Assembly: GCF_964036595.1 (NCBI RefSeq)
Contig: NZ_OZ038523.1
Location: 2,858,501 to 2,922,500, forward strand
From: Tenacibaculum sp. 190524A05c
GTDB taxonomy: Bacteria > Bacteroidota > Bacteroidia > Flavobacteriales > Flavobacteriaceae
Direction of reading: 5' to 3'
DNA: 64,000 bases
Both the position numbers and the translations under genes were made by a program. The notes beneath the pieces were generated by a model that did not search any database, was not told where the DNA came from, and saw only the letters and a list, made by a program, of their open reading frames with translations. Positions 25,384 through 34,589 of the stretch are shown in pieces. The number at the start of each line of letters is the position of its first letter. The stretch's first letter is position 1.

Positions 25384-27466
25384 TATTCAAATAGCACTGA
25401 TTGGAAACCCTAATACAGGAAAAACATCTTTGTTTAATAGGTTAACAGGATTAAACCAAAAGGTTGGAAATTATCCTGGTATTACAGTTGATAAAAAGCA
25501 AGGATCTTGTAATTTAACATCTGAGGTTAAAGCTGTAATTACAGATTTACCTGGAACCTACAGTATTAATCCTACTTCTTTAGATGAAAGTATTGTTTTA
25601 AAGGTTTTAAATAATTCTGAAGGGAAAAACTTTCTTGATGTAATTTTAGTGGTTGCTGATGTAGAGAATTTGAAACGTAACTTACTTTTATTTACACAAA
25701 TTCAGGATTTAGGTATTCCTACTGTTTTAGCTATAAACATGGTTGATGAAATGGAGAAAAAAGGAATTTCCATAGACATTGGTCAGTTAGAGAAAGAGTT
25801 AGGAACTAAAGTAGTTTTAATTTCAGCAAAAAAGAATATTGGAGTCAGCGATTTAAAAACTGAATTGGCAAATTATTCGTCATTATCTCCAGTATCTAAT
25901 TTTTCTACCGTAGCAAATAAAATTGATCCAGAATACTTCTCAGAACTACAAAAGGTAAATTCAAATTCATCATTATATCAGTTATGGTTATCTGTAACAC
26001 AGAAATCATTCCTTGAAAATTCTAAAGACGATTTATCGAGCTTTTTAGACGATATTCCTAAACTAAAAAAATATCAGCAGAAAGAAACAATCTATAGATA
26101 TCAAAGAATTAATGAAATTCTTAAAAAATCATACGTTTTAGATCGAACAAAAGCGAAAGATTTACGCAGTAGATTAGACAGAGTTTTCACACATAAGTTT
26201 TTTGGATACTTTATCTTTTTAGGAATTTTAGCTTTAGTTTTTCAATCTATTTTTGAATGGTCTTCTATTCCAATGGATTTTATTGATGGTTCATTCGGAA
26301 GTCTTTCGGAAATACTTAAAGGGAAATTACCAGAAGGTATGTTTACTGATCTCTTAACTGATGGAGTAATTCCTGGTATTGGAGGTGTTGTAATTTTTAT
26401 TCCACAGATTGCTATTTTATTTTTCTTAATCGCAATTATGGAAGAATCAGGATATATGAGTCGTGTTGTATTTTTAATGGATAAAATTATGCGACGATTT
26501 GGAATGAGTGGTAAAAGTATTATTCCATTAATTTCAGGAACTGCGTGTGCTATTCCAGCAGTTATGGCAACAAGAACTATTACCAGTTGGAAAGAAAGAT
26601 TGATTACGATTTTAGTAACACCATTTACTACTTGTGCCGCAAGGTTACCAGTTTATGCGATTTTAATTGCGATTATTATTCCTGATCAAAAAGTTTTGGG
26701 CCTTTTTAATTTACAAGGATTAACATTATTGGGTTTATATGCATTAGGATTTACTGCTGCATTAGCTGCTGCTTTTGTTTTGCATAAAGTATTGAAAATA
26801 AAGAGTAAATCTTTATTCGTGATAGAGATGCCAGATTATAAACTTCCATCGATGAAAAATGTATTATTGTCTGTTGTAGAAAAAACGAAGAGTTTTGTTT
26901 TTGATGCGGGTAAAATTATTCTTTCAATCTCAATAATTTTATGGTTTTTAGCAACTCACGGTCCATCTTCATATTACGAAGTTGAAGAAAAAGTAAAAAC
27001 TGAATTAGCTTCTCAAAATTTATCAGAGCAAGAGTTAGAACAACGAATTGCTTCAGTAAAAATGGAGAAATCTTTTATTGGAATTGCGGGTAAAACTATT
27101 GAGCCAGTTGTAAAACCAATGGGTTACGATTGGAAACTAGGAATTGGTTTAATTGCATCATTTGCTGCACGTGAAGTATTTGTAGGAACATTGGCGACTA
27201 TTTATAGTATCGAAGGTGTAGAAGATGAAGGAACCATTAAGGAAAGAATGGAAGCCGAGGTAAATCCTGAAACTGGTGGAAAACGATTTGATTTCGCAAC
27301 AGGAATGTCCTTATTAATTTTTTATGTTTTTGCAATGCAATGTATGGCAACATTAGCCATTGTAAAACGAGAAACAAAAAGCTGGAAATGGCCGATTATT
27401 CAGTTAGTAGCGATGGGAGTAATTGCTTATTCATCGGCAACATTAGTCTATCAATTTTTATCATAA
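25370..27466 (+). CDS. feoB: Ferrous iron transport protein B
   Basis: 698-residue inner-membrane Fe(II) transporter. An N-terminal G domain has G1 GNPNTGKTS, G3 DLPGTYS and G4 NMVD. The membrane part contains the two Gate repeats and the FeoB core, including SGTACAIPAVMATRT and FTTCAARLPVYA. About eight to eleven membrane segments are seen. It overlaps feoA and is followed after 1 base by a 39-residue Cys-tailed membrane peptide. Confidence 0.95.
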   Translation: MAKDSIQIALIGNPNTGKTSLFNRLTGLNQKVGNYPGITVDKKQGSCNLTSEVKAVITDLPGTYSINPTSLDESIVLKVLNNSEGKNFLDVILVVADVENLKRNLLLFTQIQDLGIPTVLAINMVDEMEKKGISIDIGQLEKELGTKVVLISAKKNIGVSDLKTELANYSSLSPVSNFSTVANKIDPEYFSELQKVNSNSSLYQLWLSVTQKSFLENSKDDLSSFLDDIPKLKKYQQKETIYRYQRINEILKKSYVLDRTKAKDLRSRLDRVFTHKFFGYFIFLGILALVFQSIFEWSSIPMDFIDGSFGSLSEILKGKLPEGMFTDLLTDGVIPGIGGVVIFIPQIAILFFLIAIMEESGYMSRVVFLMDKIMRRFGMSGKSIIPLISGTACAIPAVMATRTITSWKERLITILVTPFTTCAARLPVYAILIAIIIPDQKVLGLFNLQGLTLLGLYALGFTAALAAAFVLHKVLKIKSKSLFVIEMPDYKLPSMKNVLLSVVEKTKSFVFDAGKIILSISIILWFLATHGPSSYYEVEEKVKTELASQNLSEQELEQRIASVKMEKSFIGIAGKTIEPVVKPMGYDWKLGIGLIASFAAREVFVGTLATIYSIEGVEDEGTIKERMEAEVNPETGGKRFDFATGMSLLIFYVFAMQCMATLAIVKRETKSWKWPIIQLVAMGVIAYSSATLVYQFLS

Positions 27467-27467
27467 T

Positions 27468-27587
27468 ATGGTACAGCAAATCATAACTTATACAATAGTA
27501 GCTTTAGCAGTTTTATTTTTGGCTAAAAAGTTTTTTTTCAAGCCAAAAAGTAAAAATGGCTGTGATACCAATTGTGGTTGTAGTTAA
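27468..27587 (+). CDS. FeoB-associated Cys-rich membrane peptide
   Basis: 39 residues: one membrane helix (about 4-24), a Lys-rich turn, then CDTNCGCS at the C terminus with three cysteines. The ATG lies 1 base after the feoB stop. Small Cys-tailed membrane proteins encoded next to FeoB (FeoB_associated family; FeoC or metallo-peptide analogues) are known in many bacteria. A role in Fe(II) handling at the FeoB pore is inferred from position. Confidence 0.82.
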   Translation: MVQQIITYTIVALAVLFLAKKFFFKPKSKNGCDTNCGCS

Positions 27588-27622
27588 AATTTACTTTTTT
27601 CATAAAAGTGTATTTTTACGAT

Positions 27623-28630
27623 ATGAAAAAGATTTTATTTTGTTCAGGTTTTGTTATGGTTATTTGTTTTTTCCTTTGGACCAAACTTATAATTACTTCA
27701 ATTCTTCTAATCATAATTATTGAAAGTTTTACTACATGTTATTCGGTAACAAAACTTGAACAATTAGTTTCAAAGGATATATATAAAATTCTGAAATTAA
27801 GTTACTTTTTTATACTTCCTATCGTTATATCGATTTTCATCAGAACTTTTTTTATTGATCTGTATTTTGTGCCTTCAAAGTCAATGGAACGTACTTTGTT
27901 TCCAGATGATTATGTTGTAGTAAATAAGTTTTCTTATGGAGTTAAATTACCTAAACATTTAAGAAATATACCCGTTGTGGGTAGTTTGTTTCAAGCTCCA
28001 AGTAATGAATTTGATCTATATCACAGCTTAAAAGGATTGGAAGAATTCAAAAGAGAAGATATTGTTGTTTTTAAAGCAGTTGATGACTCAGATAAATTTT
28101 TTATTAAAAGAATTATTGGAATGCCAAGTGATACATTAGAAATCCAAAATGGTATAGTTATAATAAATAATAAAGAATTACCAAATAGAGACAGTTTTTC
28201 ATTTGATTATATTGGTAACGAAGTTAAAAATGTAACAATAATTAAAAACTTTTCAGAGAAAGAGTTTAGAGAATCTTCTTTAAAAGATAAATCAATTTTT
28301 ATAAAGAATATAAGAAAAGAGCCAGATTTTAGTTATTTCCTTTTCCCTAGAAATAAACAAGAAATTTGGTCAATTGATAATTACGGAAGTTTGATAGTTC
28401 CCCATAAAGGATTTAAAATTGAATTAACAAAAGAAAACAAAGAAATTTATGAATCTATAATTTCAAAATTTGAAAATATAGATCTAGAAAGTTACCCACA
28501 AGAGTTTTATACGTTTACGAAAGATTATTATTTCATGCTTGGAGATAATAGACATGATTCTATTGATTCTCGTAGTTATGGTTTTGTTCCAGAAGATTAT
28601 ATACAGGGAAAAATGATAAGAGTATTTTAA
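27623..28630 (+). CDS. lepB: Signal peptidase I
   Basis: 335 residues from ATG 27623. Two N-terminal membrane helices precede the S26 domain. Box B has catalytic Ser87 in VPSKSMERTLFPDDYV, box D has catalytic Lys162 in FFIKRIIGMPSD, and box E reads MLGDNRHDSIDSRSYGFVPED. A large insert between boxes D and E (about 190-290) is typical of Bacteroidetes forms. The chosen start avoids a GTG at 27608 that overlaps a promoter-like TATTTTTA. It stands apart from the usual dapB/parB neighbours, so it may be a second, dedicated enzyme; that is inference. It overlaps the convergent pump gene by 4 bases. Confidence 0.9.
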   Translation: MKKILFCSGFVMVICFFLWTKLIITSILLIIIIESFTTCYSVTKLEQLVSKDIYKILKLSYFFILPIVISIFIRTFFIDLYFVPSKSMERTLFPDDYVVVNKFSYGVKLPKHLRNIPVVGSLFQAPSNEFDLYHSLKGLEEFKREDIVVFKAVDDSDKFFIKRIIGMPSDTLEIQNGIVIINNKELPNRDSFSFDYIGNEVKNVTIIKNFSEKEFRESSLKDKSIFIKNIRKEPDFSYFLFPRNKQEIWSIDNYGSLIVPHKGFKIELTKENKEIYESIISKFENIDLESYPQEFYTFTKDYYFMLGDNRHDSIDSRSYGFVPEDYIQGKMIRVF

Positions 28631-31600
28631 TTATTTAAACATCTTTTTTGTTTTAAAGTAAAAAGAGGCAGGTAAATTAAAATTCCTATCATAGAAAAAA
28701 ATAATCCTCCAATTGTACCAGCTCCTAAGGCAAACCAAAACACTTCATTTTGTCCGTCTTTTACAAAAGGGATAAACCCTAAAATTGTTGAAATAATAGT
28801 TAGAGTGATTGGGAAGATTTTTTGCCTGAATGCTTCAAGGTATAAATGAATATAGTTTTGATTGGAGTATTCTTTTTTTAATTTATTAAAACCGTTAATA
28901 ATGAAGATAGATGCATTTACGGTGATTCCACTTAATAAAACAAAACTAGCCAATCCGCCTTGGTCAAAATTGAAACTAAATAAGTAAAAGGTTAAGAACA
29001 CTCCAATAAAAGAAATAGGAATAACACTTAAAATAATAAAAGGTTGTTTTAAACTTTCAAATAATATAGCGCAGATAAAGTAGATAATAATAAAAACCAG
29101 AAGAAGTAAATAGAAATAATTATTGTTTTTATCACCGTTTAAAAACCATTTTCTTTGAGAATTTTCAAAACGATAGCCCAAAGGTAATTTTTCTCTTAAC
29201 TCATCTAGTTTTTTATTTAAAAACTTTGAGCCAAATTTATAAGAACCAGTATATTGAAATTGGATTAAACGAATATATTCTTGATTTTCTTTATAAATAT
29301 TTTCTTCTTCTCTTTCCTTTTTTATTTTGGCAATATTTTTTAAAACAATAGGTTTATTTAAGCTGTCTAATGGAGCATTTGTAATCTTCCAAAGATCAAA
29401 CTGTTTTGATTCAGAAGATTCTAAACGCACCGGTGTATATGTTCCATCTACATTCAATGAAACATCTGAATTTTTTGAAAGTGTTAATGTTTGTAATTCT
29501 TTAAAAATTCTTGAAGGGTTACTATTACGAAGTGTGAGTTGTTCTTTGTCTAAACTAAATCGATATTCATATGAAGGCTTTCTTGACCAGTAAGAATTTT
29601 CTTTTATGAGTACTTTTTGAATTCTTGGATGAGTTTCTAACGCAACCTTCAAAGTATCAGCCCAACTATTTAAAATATCGTAATTATAACCTTTTGCTTC
29701 AACCGTAAAATTAATAGGCTCATTACTGCCGCTTCCATTACTAAATCCATTACCAACTCCTGAAATATTCCAATCAATTCCTCCTAAATCTAACGCTTTT
29801 CTCACTAATCTAGCTTTTAGCATAAAAGGGAAAGCACCTTTTTCATATGCTTCTTTAAAGGTAATTTCAATTCTCGCATAATCTCCACTATAAACAGTGC
29901 TCGTATACTGTTTTATTTCAGGAAACTGTTGTAAATAGTTTTCAATTACCAAAAAAGCCTCGTTCATTTGATGAACAGTAGCTCCTTTTTCCATTGAAGC
30001 ACCTACATATAACTTAGTCTCTTTATTACGATTATAATAAGCGTTTTCAAATACATAATAATTAAATAATCGAAAACTACCACCTAAATATTTGTCAATA
30101 TATGGCCTTACATTTTCTCTATACCATTCATTACCTAGGGTTGAGTTATAGGATTTTTCAAGAAAGGTATTATTGTTTTCAAATTTTTGAGGTAACATAA
30201 AAAAAGGAACACCAAAGAGCAAAATAACTCCTAGTATTGCTAACTTTTTAAATCGTAATAATATTATAAGGATACGATTGTAAAATGTGTAAAAATTTTG
30301 TTGAATTTGTAATAATGGTCTTTTAACTTCTTTGTTTTTTAATGGGATTTTATCTAATAATGCTGTAATTAAAAACAACGCCACAAATAATGAAACACTT
30401 AAATTGATGATTATGACTAAAGCGAAATCAATCAAATTTAATTTGTACTTATCGTCTAAAAAATAGATAATTGACAAGGCTCCTACTGTTGTTAAAGTTG
30501 ATGCTAAAATTGGAGTAAATATTTTAGTATTTCCTTGCTTTTTAATATGATCAATCATAACAATACTATTGTCAACAATTAATCCTAAAGAAATAGTAAT
30601 TCCTGCTAATGAGTATAATTGAATTTCTACTTTAAAAATAAAATAAAGTAAAAAAGCTATTCCTAAATTAAAGAGTAAACTTAATATAGTAACCAGAAAA
30701 TACCTAAAACTGGCACTTACTACAAGAATAAACAATAATAAAATTGCAACTGTATAAGCAGACCTTTGATAAATTTTATCTAATTCTTTAGCTAAATATT
30801 CAGTTGCGTTATATGATTGTATAATCGAAAAATTATTAGGGAGCTTAGGTTGAATTTCTTGAATGTTTTCGGCTATTTGTTTAGCCAAAACAAGTGTATT
30901 GGCATTTTTTGTAGCATAAATCGATAATGTAATTGAGTTTTTACCATTTATTCTAAAATAACTTTGTGTTTCTTGTTCTAATTCCCTGACAGAAGAAATA
31001 TCATTTAAATAAACAAGACGGTTTTCTACTTTTTTAACAGGAATGTGCCAATCTATTTTGTTTTTAGAATTAATTGCTAACGTAATATATTGATCATTAT
31101 AAAATGTGTCCCCTAAACTTTCCTTAGAAAACTGTTTTTGTAAGGCCGAAACAATATCATCTTTGTTTATTTTTAATTGTTTTAACAGATCAGCGTTATA
31201 GGTAACCACAAACTCTTTTGGTTGAGCTCCAAACACTTTAGTTTTATCAATACCATCTATAGCTCCAATAATAGGTTCTATCTGATTTTTTACAATTTCC
31301 TGAATAATAAAAGGAGATTCATTCCCATTTATACTATAGCTTAAAAAAGCACGTTGATGTTCATCATCATTAGGTTTATTTACAGTTAAAGTAGGGTAAC
31401 TAACACGTTCTGGTAACTTTTTATATAGTTGACGAATGATAGTTGCTATTTCAAATCGTACATGATCAATGTTAGTATATTTGTCAAATTCTAAAGAGAT
31501 ACTTCCTCTTCCTTTTGACGATTTAGAGGAAAGCTTTATGAGACCTTTTACAGTACTAAAACCACCTTCTAAAATACTGGTAACTTCTCTTTCTAAAGCA

Positions 31601-31800
31601 TATGGTGATGCATTATTCCAATTGTAGTTTATCGATATAGAAGGTAATGAAGCACTAGGGTTTAATCGTACCGATAATTTTGGGATTACAAAGAAACCTA
31701 AAAGACTTAACGTTAAAGCAATAATAAGTGTTTTAAAAGCAGATATTGAATACTGATTTTTGATAGCAAACTGTTTGTTGTTTTCAAACTTAAGAACTAT
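28627..31800 (-). CDS. RND efflux pump subunit, full length but without a standard start codon
   Basis: The frame is open from an in-frame TAA at 31804-31806 down to 28627, giving about 1058 residues, the normal length of an RND permease. It has twelve membrane helices, two periplasmic loops and the TM4 proton-relay motif GLIVDNSIVMIDH. The first 189 codons contain no ATG, GTG or TTG; the first is a GTG at 31236, which would delete TM1 and part of the porter domain. The expected N terminus (IVLKFENNKQFAIKNQYSI) begins at an ATA at 31800, a single base change from ATG. It is divergent from the adaptor gene at 31885. It may use a rare start or be recently inactivated. Confidence 0.8.
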   Translation of the reverse strand: MVLKFENNKQFAIKNQYSISAFKTLIIALTLSLLGFFVIPKLSVRLNPSASLPSISINYNWNNASPYALEREVTSILEGGFSTVKGLIKLSSKSSKGRGSISLEFDKYTNIDHVRFEIATIIRQLYKKLPERVSYPTLTVNKPNDDEHQRAFLSYSINGNESPFIIQEIVKNQIEPIIGAIDGIDKTKVFGAQPKEFVVTYNADLLKQLKINKDDIVSALQKQFSKESLGDTFYNDQYITLAINSKNKIDWHIPVKKVENRLVYLNDISSVRELEQETQSYFRINGKNSITLSIYATKNANTLVLAKQIAENIQEIQPKLPNNFSIIQSYNATEYLAKELDKIYQRSAYTVAILLLFILVVSASFRYFLVTILSLLFNLGIAFLLYFIFKVEIQLYSLAGITISLGLIVDNSIVMIDHIKKQGNTKIFTPILASTLTTVGALSIIYFLDDKYKLNLIDFALVIIINLSVSLFVALFLITALLDKIPLKNKEVKRPLLQIQQNFYTFYNRILIILLRFKKLAILGVILLFGVPFFMLPQKFENNNTFLEKSYNSTLGNEWYRENVRPYIDKYLGGSFRLFNYYVFENAYYNRNKETKLYVGASMEKGATVHQMNEAFLVIENYLQQFPEIKQYTSTVYSGDYARIEITFKEAYEKGAFPFMLKARLVRKALDLGGIDWNISGVGNGFSNGSGSNEPINFTVEAKGYNYDILNSWADTLKVALETHPRIQKVLIKENSYWSRKPSYEYRFSLDKEQLTLRNSNPSRIFKELQTLTLSKNSDVSLNVDGTYTPVRLESSESKQFDLWKITNAPLDSLNKPIVLKNIAKIKKEREEENIYKENQEYIRLIQFQYTGSYKFGSKFLNKKLDELREKLPLGYRFENSQRKWFLNGDKNNNYFYLLLLVFIIIYFICAILFESLKQPFIILSVIPISFIGVFLTFYLFSFNFDQGGLASFVLLSGITVNASIFIINGFNKLKKEYSNQNYIHLYLEAFRQKIFPITLTIISTILGFIPFVKDGQNEVFWFALGAGTIGGLFFSMIGILIYLPLFTLKQKRCLNN

Positions 31801-31862
31801 TTCTTAAAATGTATATTTTCTTTTTTGATTTATTAAAAAATAACAATATTTAGTCTTCTAGC

Positions 31863-31870
31863 TATATTTG
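31863..31870 (+). promoter_or_regulatory. -7 element of the adaptor gene
   Basis: TATATTTG followed by C, 14 bases before the ATG at 31885. No TTG at the expected distance. Confidence 0.55.
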
Positions 31871-31884
31871 CAAACAAAAAGTCA

Positions 31885-32922
31885 ATGTTTAAAAAATCCT
31901 TTCTATTAATAATTTTAACAATAGCTGCTTGTGGAAAAGAGAATAAAACTTCTCAGGAAGAAGAAATTCAGTTGAAAGTGGTTAGCAAAGGAACTTCGGT
32001 CGAAGTTGTAAAAGTTTCAGATTCAGTTTTCAATAAACAACTTTGGGTTAATGGGAAAATTGAGGCTGTTAAAAAAGCAGAACTACGTTTTCAAGCATCC
32101 AATCAATTGTCTTCCGTAAAGGTTGCTAATGGAGATTATGTAAAGCAACATCAAATCATTGGAGTTTTAGAAAATAGTTTACTAAAAAACAATATGCAAA
32201 AAGCCACAATCGAACTTCAAAAAGCACAGAATAAACTTGCAGCAGAAAAAATTAATTACGGCAAACAGAACATTACTCCGAGTATTTTAAAAAACTTAGA
32301 AATTAAAAGTGGAGTTATTGAGGCGAGGAATAATTTAGAAAGAGCTAAAATTGAGTATGATCAAACTTTTTTAAAAGCTCCGTTTTCAGCAATAGTGGCG
32401 AATATTGAAAAAAGAGAAGGAGATTATATCGGAACGGCTGATGCTTTTTGTACAGTGATTAATCCTAATGCATTAGAAGTTTCGTTTGCAGTACTAGAAA
32501 ACGAGTATCAATTTATAGCTAAAAATCAAGAGGTTGAAGTCCGAGGTTACAACGCTAAACAAAAATCGTTTAAAGGAAGGATTACGGAAGTAAACCCGTT
32601 AGTTGATGAAAACGGATTAATAAAAGTTACAGCTACGATTATAGATAAAAATACAGGGTTATTAGATGGAATGAACGTAAAGATTTTAATTAATCATCCT
32701 TTGCACAATGTGGTGATTATACCCAAATCAGCATTGGTACTAAGGTCAAATAGAGAGGTAGTTTTTACTATAGAAAATAACTTAGCCAAATGGAATTATG
32801 TTGAAATAGCCGGAGAAAATAGTGATAGTTATGCTGTTAAAAAAGGCTTAAAAGGTACCGACACTGTTATTATTTCTGGTAACCTTAACTTAGCACATAA
32901 TACAAAAGTTATAGCTGAATAA
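31885..32922 (+). CDS. RND periplasmic adaptor lipoprotein (HlyD/MFP family)
   Basis: 345 residues with a lipoprotein signal ending in TIAAC (Cys16). A biotinyl-lipoyl half (KVANGDYVKQHQIIGVLEN), an alpha-hairpin (about 95-150), a beta-barrel and a membrane-proximal domain follow, as in AcrA/MexA-type adaptors. Ordinarily it bridges an RND pump to a TolC channel. It is the only adaptor among two RND genes and one TolC gene, so it may serve both. A terminator-like hairpin follows 30 bases after its stop. Confidence 0.9.
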   Translation: MFKKSFLLIILTIAACGKENKTSQEEEIQLKVVSKGTSVEVVKVSDSVFNKQLWVNGKIEAVKKAELRFQASNQLSSVKVANGDYVKQHQIIGVLENSLLKNNMQKATIELQKAQNKLAAEKINYGKQNITPSILKNLEIKSGVIEARNNLERAKIEYDQTFLKAPFSAIVANIEKREGDYIGTADAFCTVINPNALEVSFAVLENEYQFIAKNQEVEVRGYNAKQKSFKGRITEVNPLVDENGLIKVTATIIDKNTGLLDGMNVKILINHPLHNVVIIPKSALVLRSNREVVFTIENNLAKWNYVEIAGENSDSYAVKKGLKGTDTVIISGNLNLAHNTKVIAE

Positions 32923-32943
32923 CAGAACTTTAAAAAAAAGATA

Positions 32944-32951
32944 TATCTTTG
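32944..32951 (+). promoter_or_regulatory. -7 element of the six-cysteine peptide gene
   Basis: TATCTTTG, an exact -7 match, placed just after the adaptor gene and immediately before the GGCACG hairpin arm. Confidence 0.55.
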
Positions 32952-32952
32952 T

Positions 32953-32995
32953 GGCACGGGGGAAAAGAATTTAAAAAAAATTGCGTGCCTTTTTC
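32953..32995 (+). terminator. Terminator or attenuator hairpin at the start of the peptide transcript
   Basis: GGCACG (32953-32958) pairs with CGTGCC (32984-32989) across a 25-base A-rich loop, followed by TTTTTCTTT. It could end the adaptor transcript. Because a -7 box ends 2 bases before the 5' arm, it could instead attenuate the downstream transcript. Confidence 0.5.
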
Positions 32996-33065
32996 TTTAT
33001 AATTTAATGGATAATTTGTTAATCGTGTGTATGCACGCTATGCACATATTTTAATTTTTTATAAA

Positions 33066-33353
33066 ATGAAAAAAATAATTTTCAGTTTAGTAATGTTAGT
33101 TGGCTTTACATTAAGTACTATGACAATTCAATCTTCTTTTGCACAAGATGCTTTTGACCATGCAGAAAATGAAGTTGGTGGTGGAGGTAGCTCTTCGGTA
33201 AAGTGTTATTGTGCAGATAAAATAATTAATCAGGGAGGTGTAATTACTAATATTAAGATTTGTAAGGCAGGAAATTCAGGTATTTTATGTGCTCAATCTA
33301 CACCAAATGGTAATGTACAGTGTTGGAAGTATGATCAAAATTGTCAACGATAA
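33066..33353 (+). CDS. Small secreted six-cysteine protein
   Basis: 95 residues. A Sec signal peptide (MKKIIFSLVMLVGFTLSTMT...SSFA) is followed by a short acidic segment with a Gly/Ser run (GGGGSSS), then a domain with cysteines at 47, 49, 66, 75, 86 and 93, enough for three disulfides. I do not recognise a named family. Size, leader and Cys-rich tail recall the NVEALA-type secreted peptides of Bacteroidetes, but that motif is not clearly present. ATG 33066 is chosen because it starts the signal peptide; the frame continues up to a GTG at 33027. It sits between an RND adaptor and an RND pump gene, and next to a beta-propeller lipoprotein. Confidence 0.8.
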   Translation: MKKIIFSLVMLVGFTLSTMTIQSSFAQDAFDHAENEVGGGGSSSVKCYCADKIINQGGVITNIKICKAGNSGILCAQSTPNGNVQCWKYDQNCQR

Positions 33354-33413
33354 TAAATTAATTATTAAGAATTTTAAGTATAATGGGGTTTACCGTTATA
33401 CTTTTTTTATATT

Positions 33414-34589
33414 ATGAGAATTGTTTTTGTTTTTTTGTGCTTGATTATTATTGTTTCATGCAGTAAAGCTAAAAGTGATAAAGATTTTTTTAATGGAAAA
33501 AATTTTAGTCAAAAGAGAATTATCATTGATTCTATTAAAATAGACACTTTAGATTTTGAAGTTGTTGAATCATCTTTTGATGGATTTCTAAAAATCGATA
33601 ATAACAATATTAATTTTATAGATAGTCGTTTTGGATGGTTTTTTACATTTGATAAATATGGACATTTAATTTCTAAAAATTTAGGACAAGGAGCAGGACC
33701 TAAAGAGATAAATACAGGTTTTATTGATGCTTACATTAAATTATCCAACGGAAAACATGTCTTTATTGGTTCAGGATATGATGTACACATACATAATGAA
33801 GATTTTGAAAGGGAGAAAATCCTTATCATGCAATGGGATTTAAAGAATGAAAGTTATGAAATCAACCCTCAAAACCTTAATCCAGAGATGCACAGGCTAT
33901 ACTCGCCAGATTATAGTAATTTTAATTTACAGCAAATTTCTGATAATGAAATTTATTTTCCGATTTTAGCTCAACACCGCTTTTTTAATAAATTCAATTC
34001 ACATCGTTATTTTGAAGAAAGTAGAATTTTAGCTAAGTTGAATTTAGATAGTAAAAAGATCGAATCTTTGGAAGGAAGAAAATCGAGGGAGTATTTAAGG
34101 TATTCTTTTTTAAGTAATTACGATTTTTTTGATTATCAGCATAGTTTAAAGAGTAATAAAACTTTTATTACTTATGAGGTAGATTCGTTGATTTATGTTT
34201 ATGATAAAAGTTTTAATAACATATATTCTTTTGGTAATTCTGGCAAGCATATTGGCAATACGGATTTTTTTGAATATAAGGGAGGTTTAAATAACGAAAA
34301 AGAATTTAGGGAAGCCTATACATTTGAGAAATCTAAAACAGGATTTTACAAAAATCTGATTTATTTTGAAGATGAGGACATTTTAATTAGAACTTATTTT
34401 ATAGGGAATTCTAGAACTCAGGATGGTATGCAAGTGTATATAAAGAACGAGTTAATTGCAGATGTAAGGGTGCCAAAAGCTTTCAAAGTTATAGGGAAAA
34501 TTGGTGATTATTTTTATTCTGATATAGTTATTAATGAAGAGGATAATTATTTTAAATGTTATAAGTTTAAATTAGAGGATGTTAAGTAA
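33414..34589 (+). CDS. Beta-propeller lipoprotein (6-bladed propeller type)
   Basis: 391 residues. The lipoprotein signal ends IIIVSC (Cys16). The body is beta-rich with repeated blade-like segments such as FFTFDKYGHLISKNLGQGAGP, whose GxGPxE pattern is typical of the 6-bladed beta-propeller family of Bacteroidetes. These propellers often lie beside small secreted peptide genes and DUF1573 genes. Binding of a peptide or protein partner is the likely role; no enzyme motif is seen. It overlaps the DUF1573 gene by 11 bases. Confidence 0.75.
   Translation: MRIVFVFLCLIIIVSCSKAKSDKDFFNGKNFSQKRIIIDSIKIDTLDFEVVESSFDGFLKIDNNNINFIDSRFGWFFTFDKYGHLISKNLGQGAGPKEINTGFIDAYIKLSNGKHVFIGSGYDVHIHNEDFEREKILIMQWDLKNESYEINPQNLNPEMHRLYSPDYSNFNLQQISDNEIYFPILAQHRFFNKFNSHRYFEESRILAKLNLDSKKIESLEGRKSREYLRYSFLSNYDFFDYQHSLKSNKTFITYEVDSLIYVYDKSFNNIYSFGNSGKHIGNTDFFEYKGGLNNEKEFREAYTFEKSKTGFYKNLIYFEDEDILIRTYFIGNSRTQDGMQVYIKNELIADVRVPKAFKVIGKIGDYFYSDIVINEEDNYFKCYKFKLEDVK

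Noticed and set aside
28627-31236. Leftward RND gene as an 869-residue protein starting at GTG 31236
   Set aside because: That start removes TM1 and part of the porter domain, while the upstream 189 codons are open and encode exactly those parts.
33027-33065. GTG start giving a 108-residue form of the six-Cys peptide
   Set aside because: The extra 13 residues precede a complete signal peptide that begins at ATG 33066.
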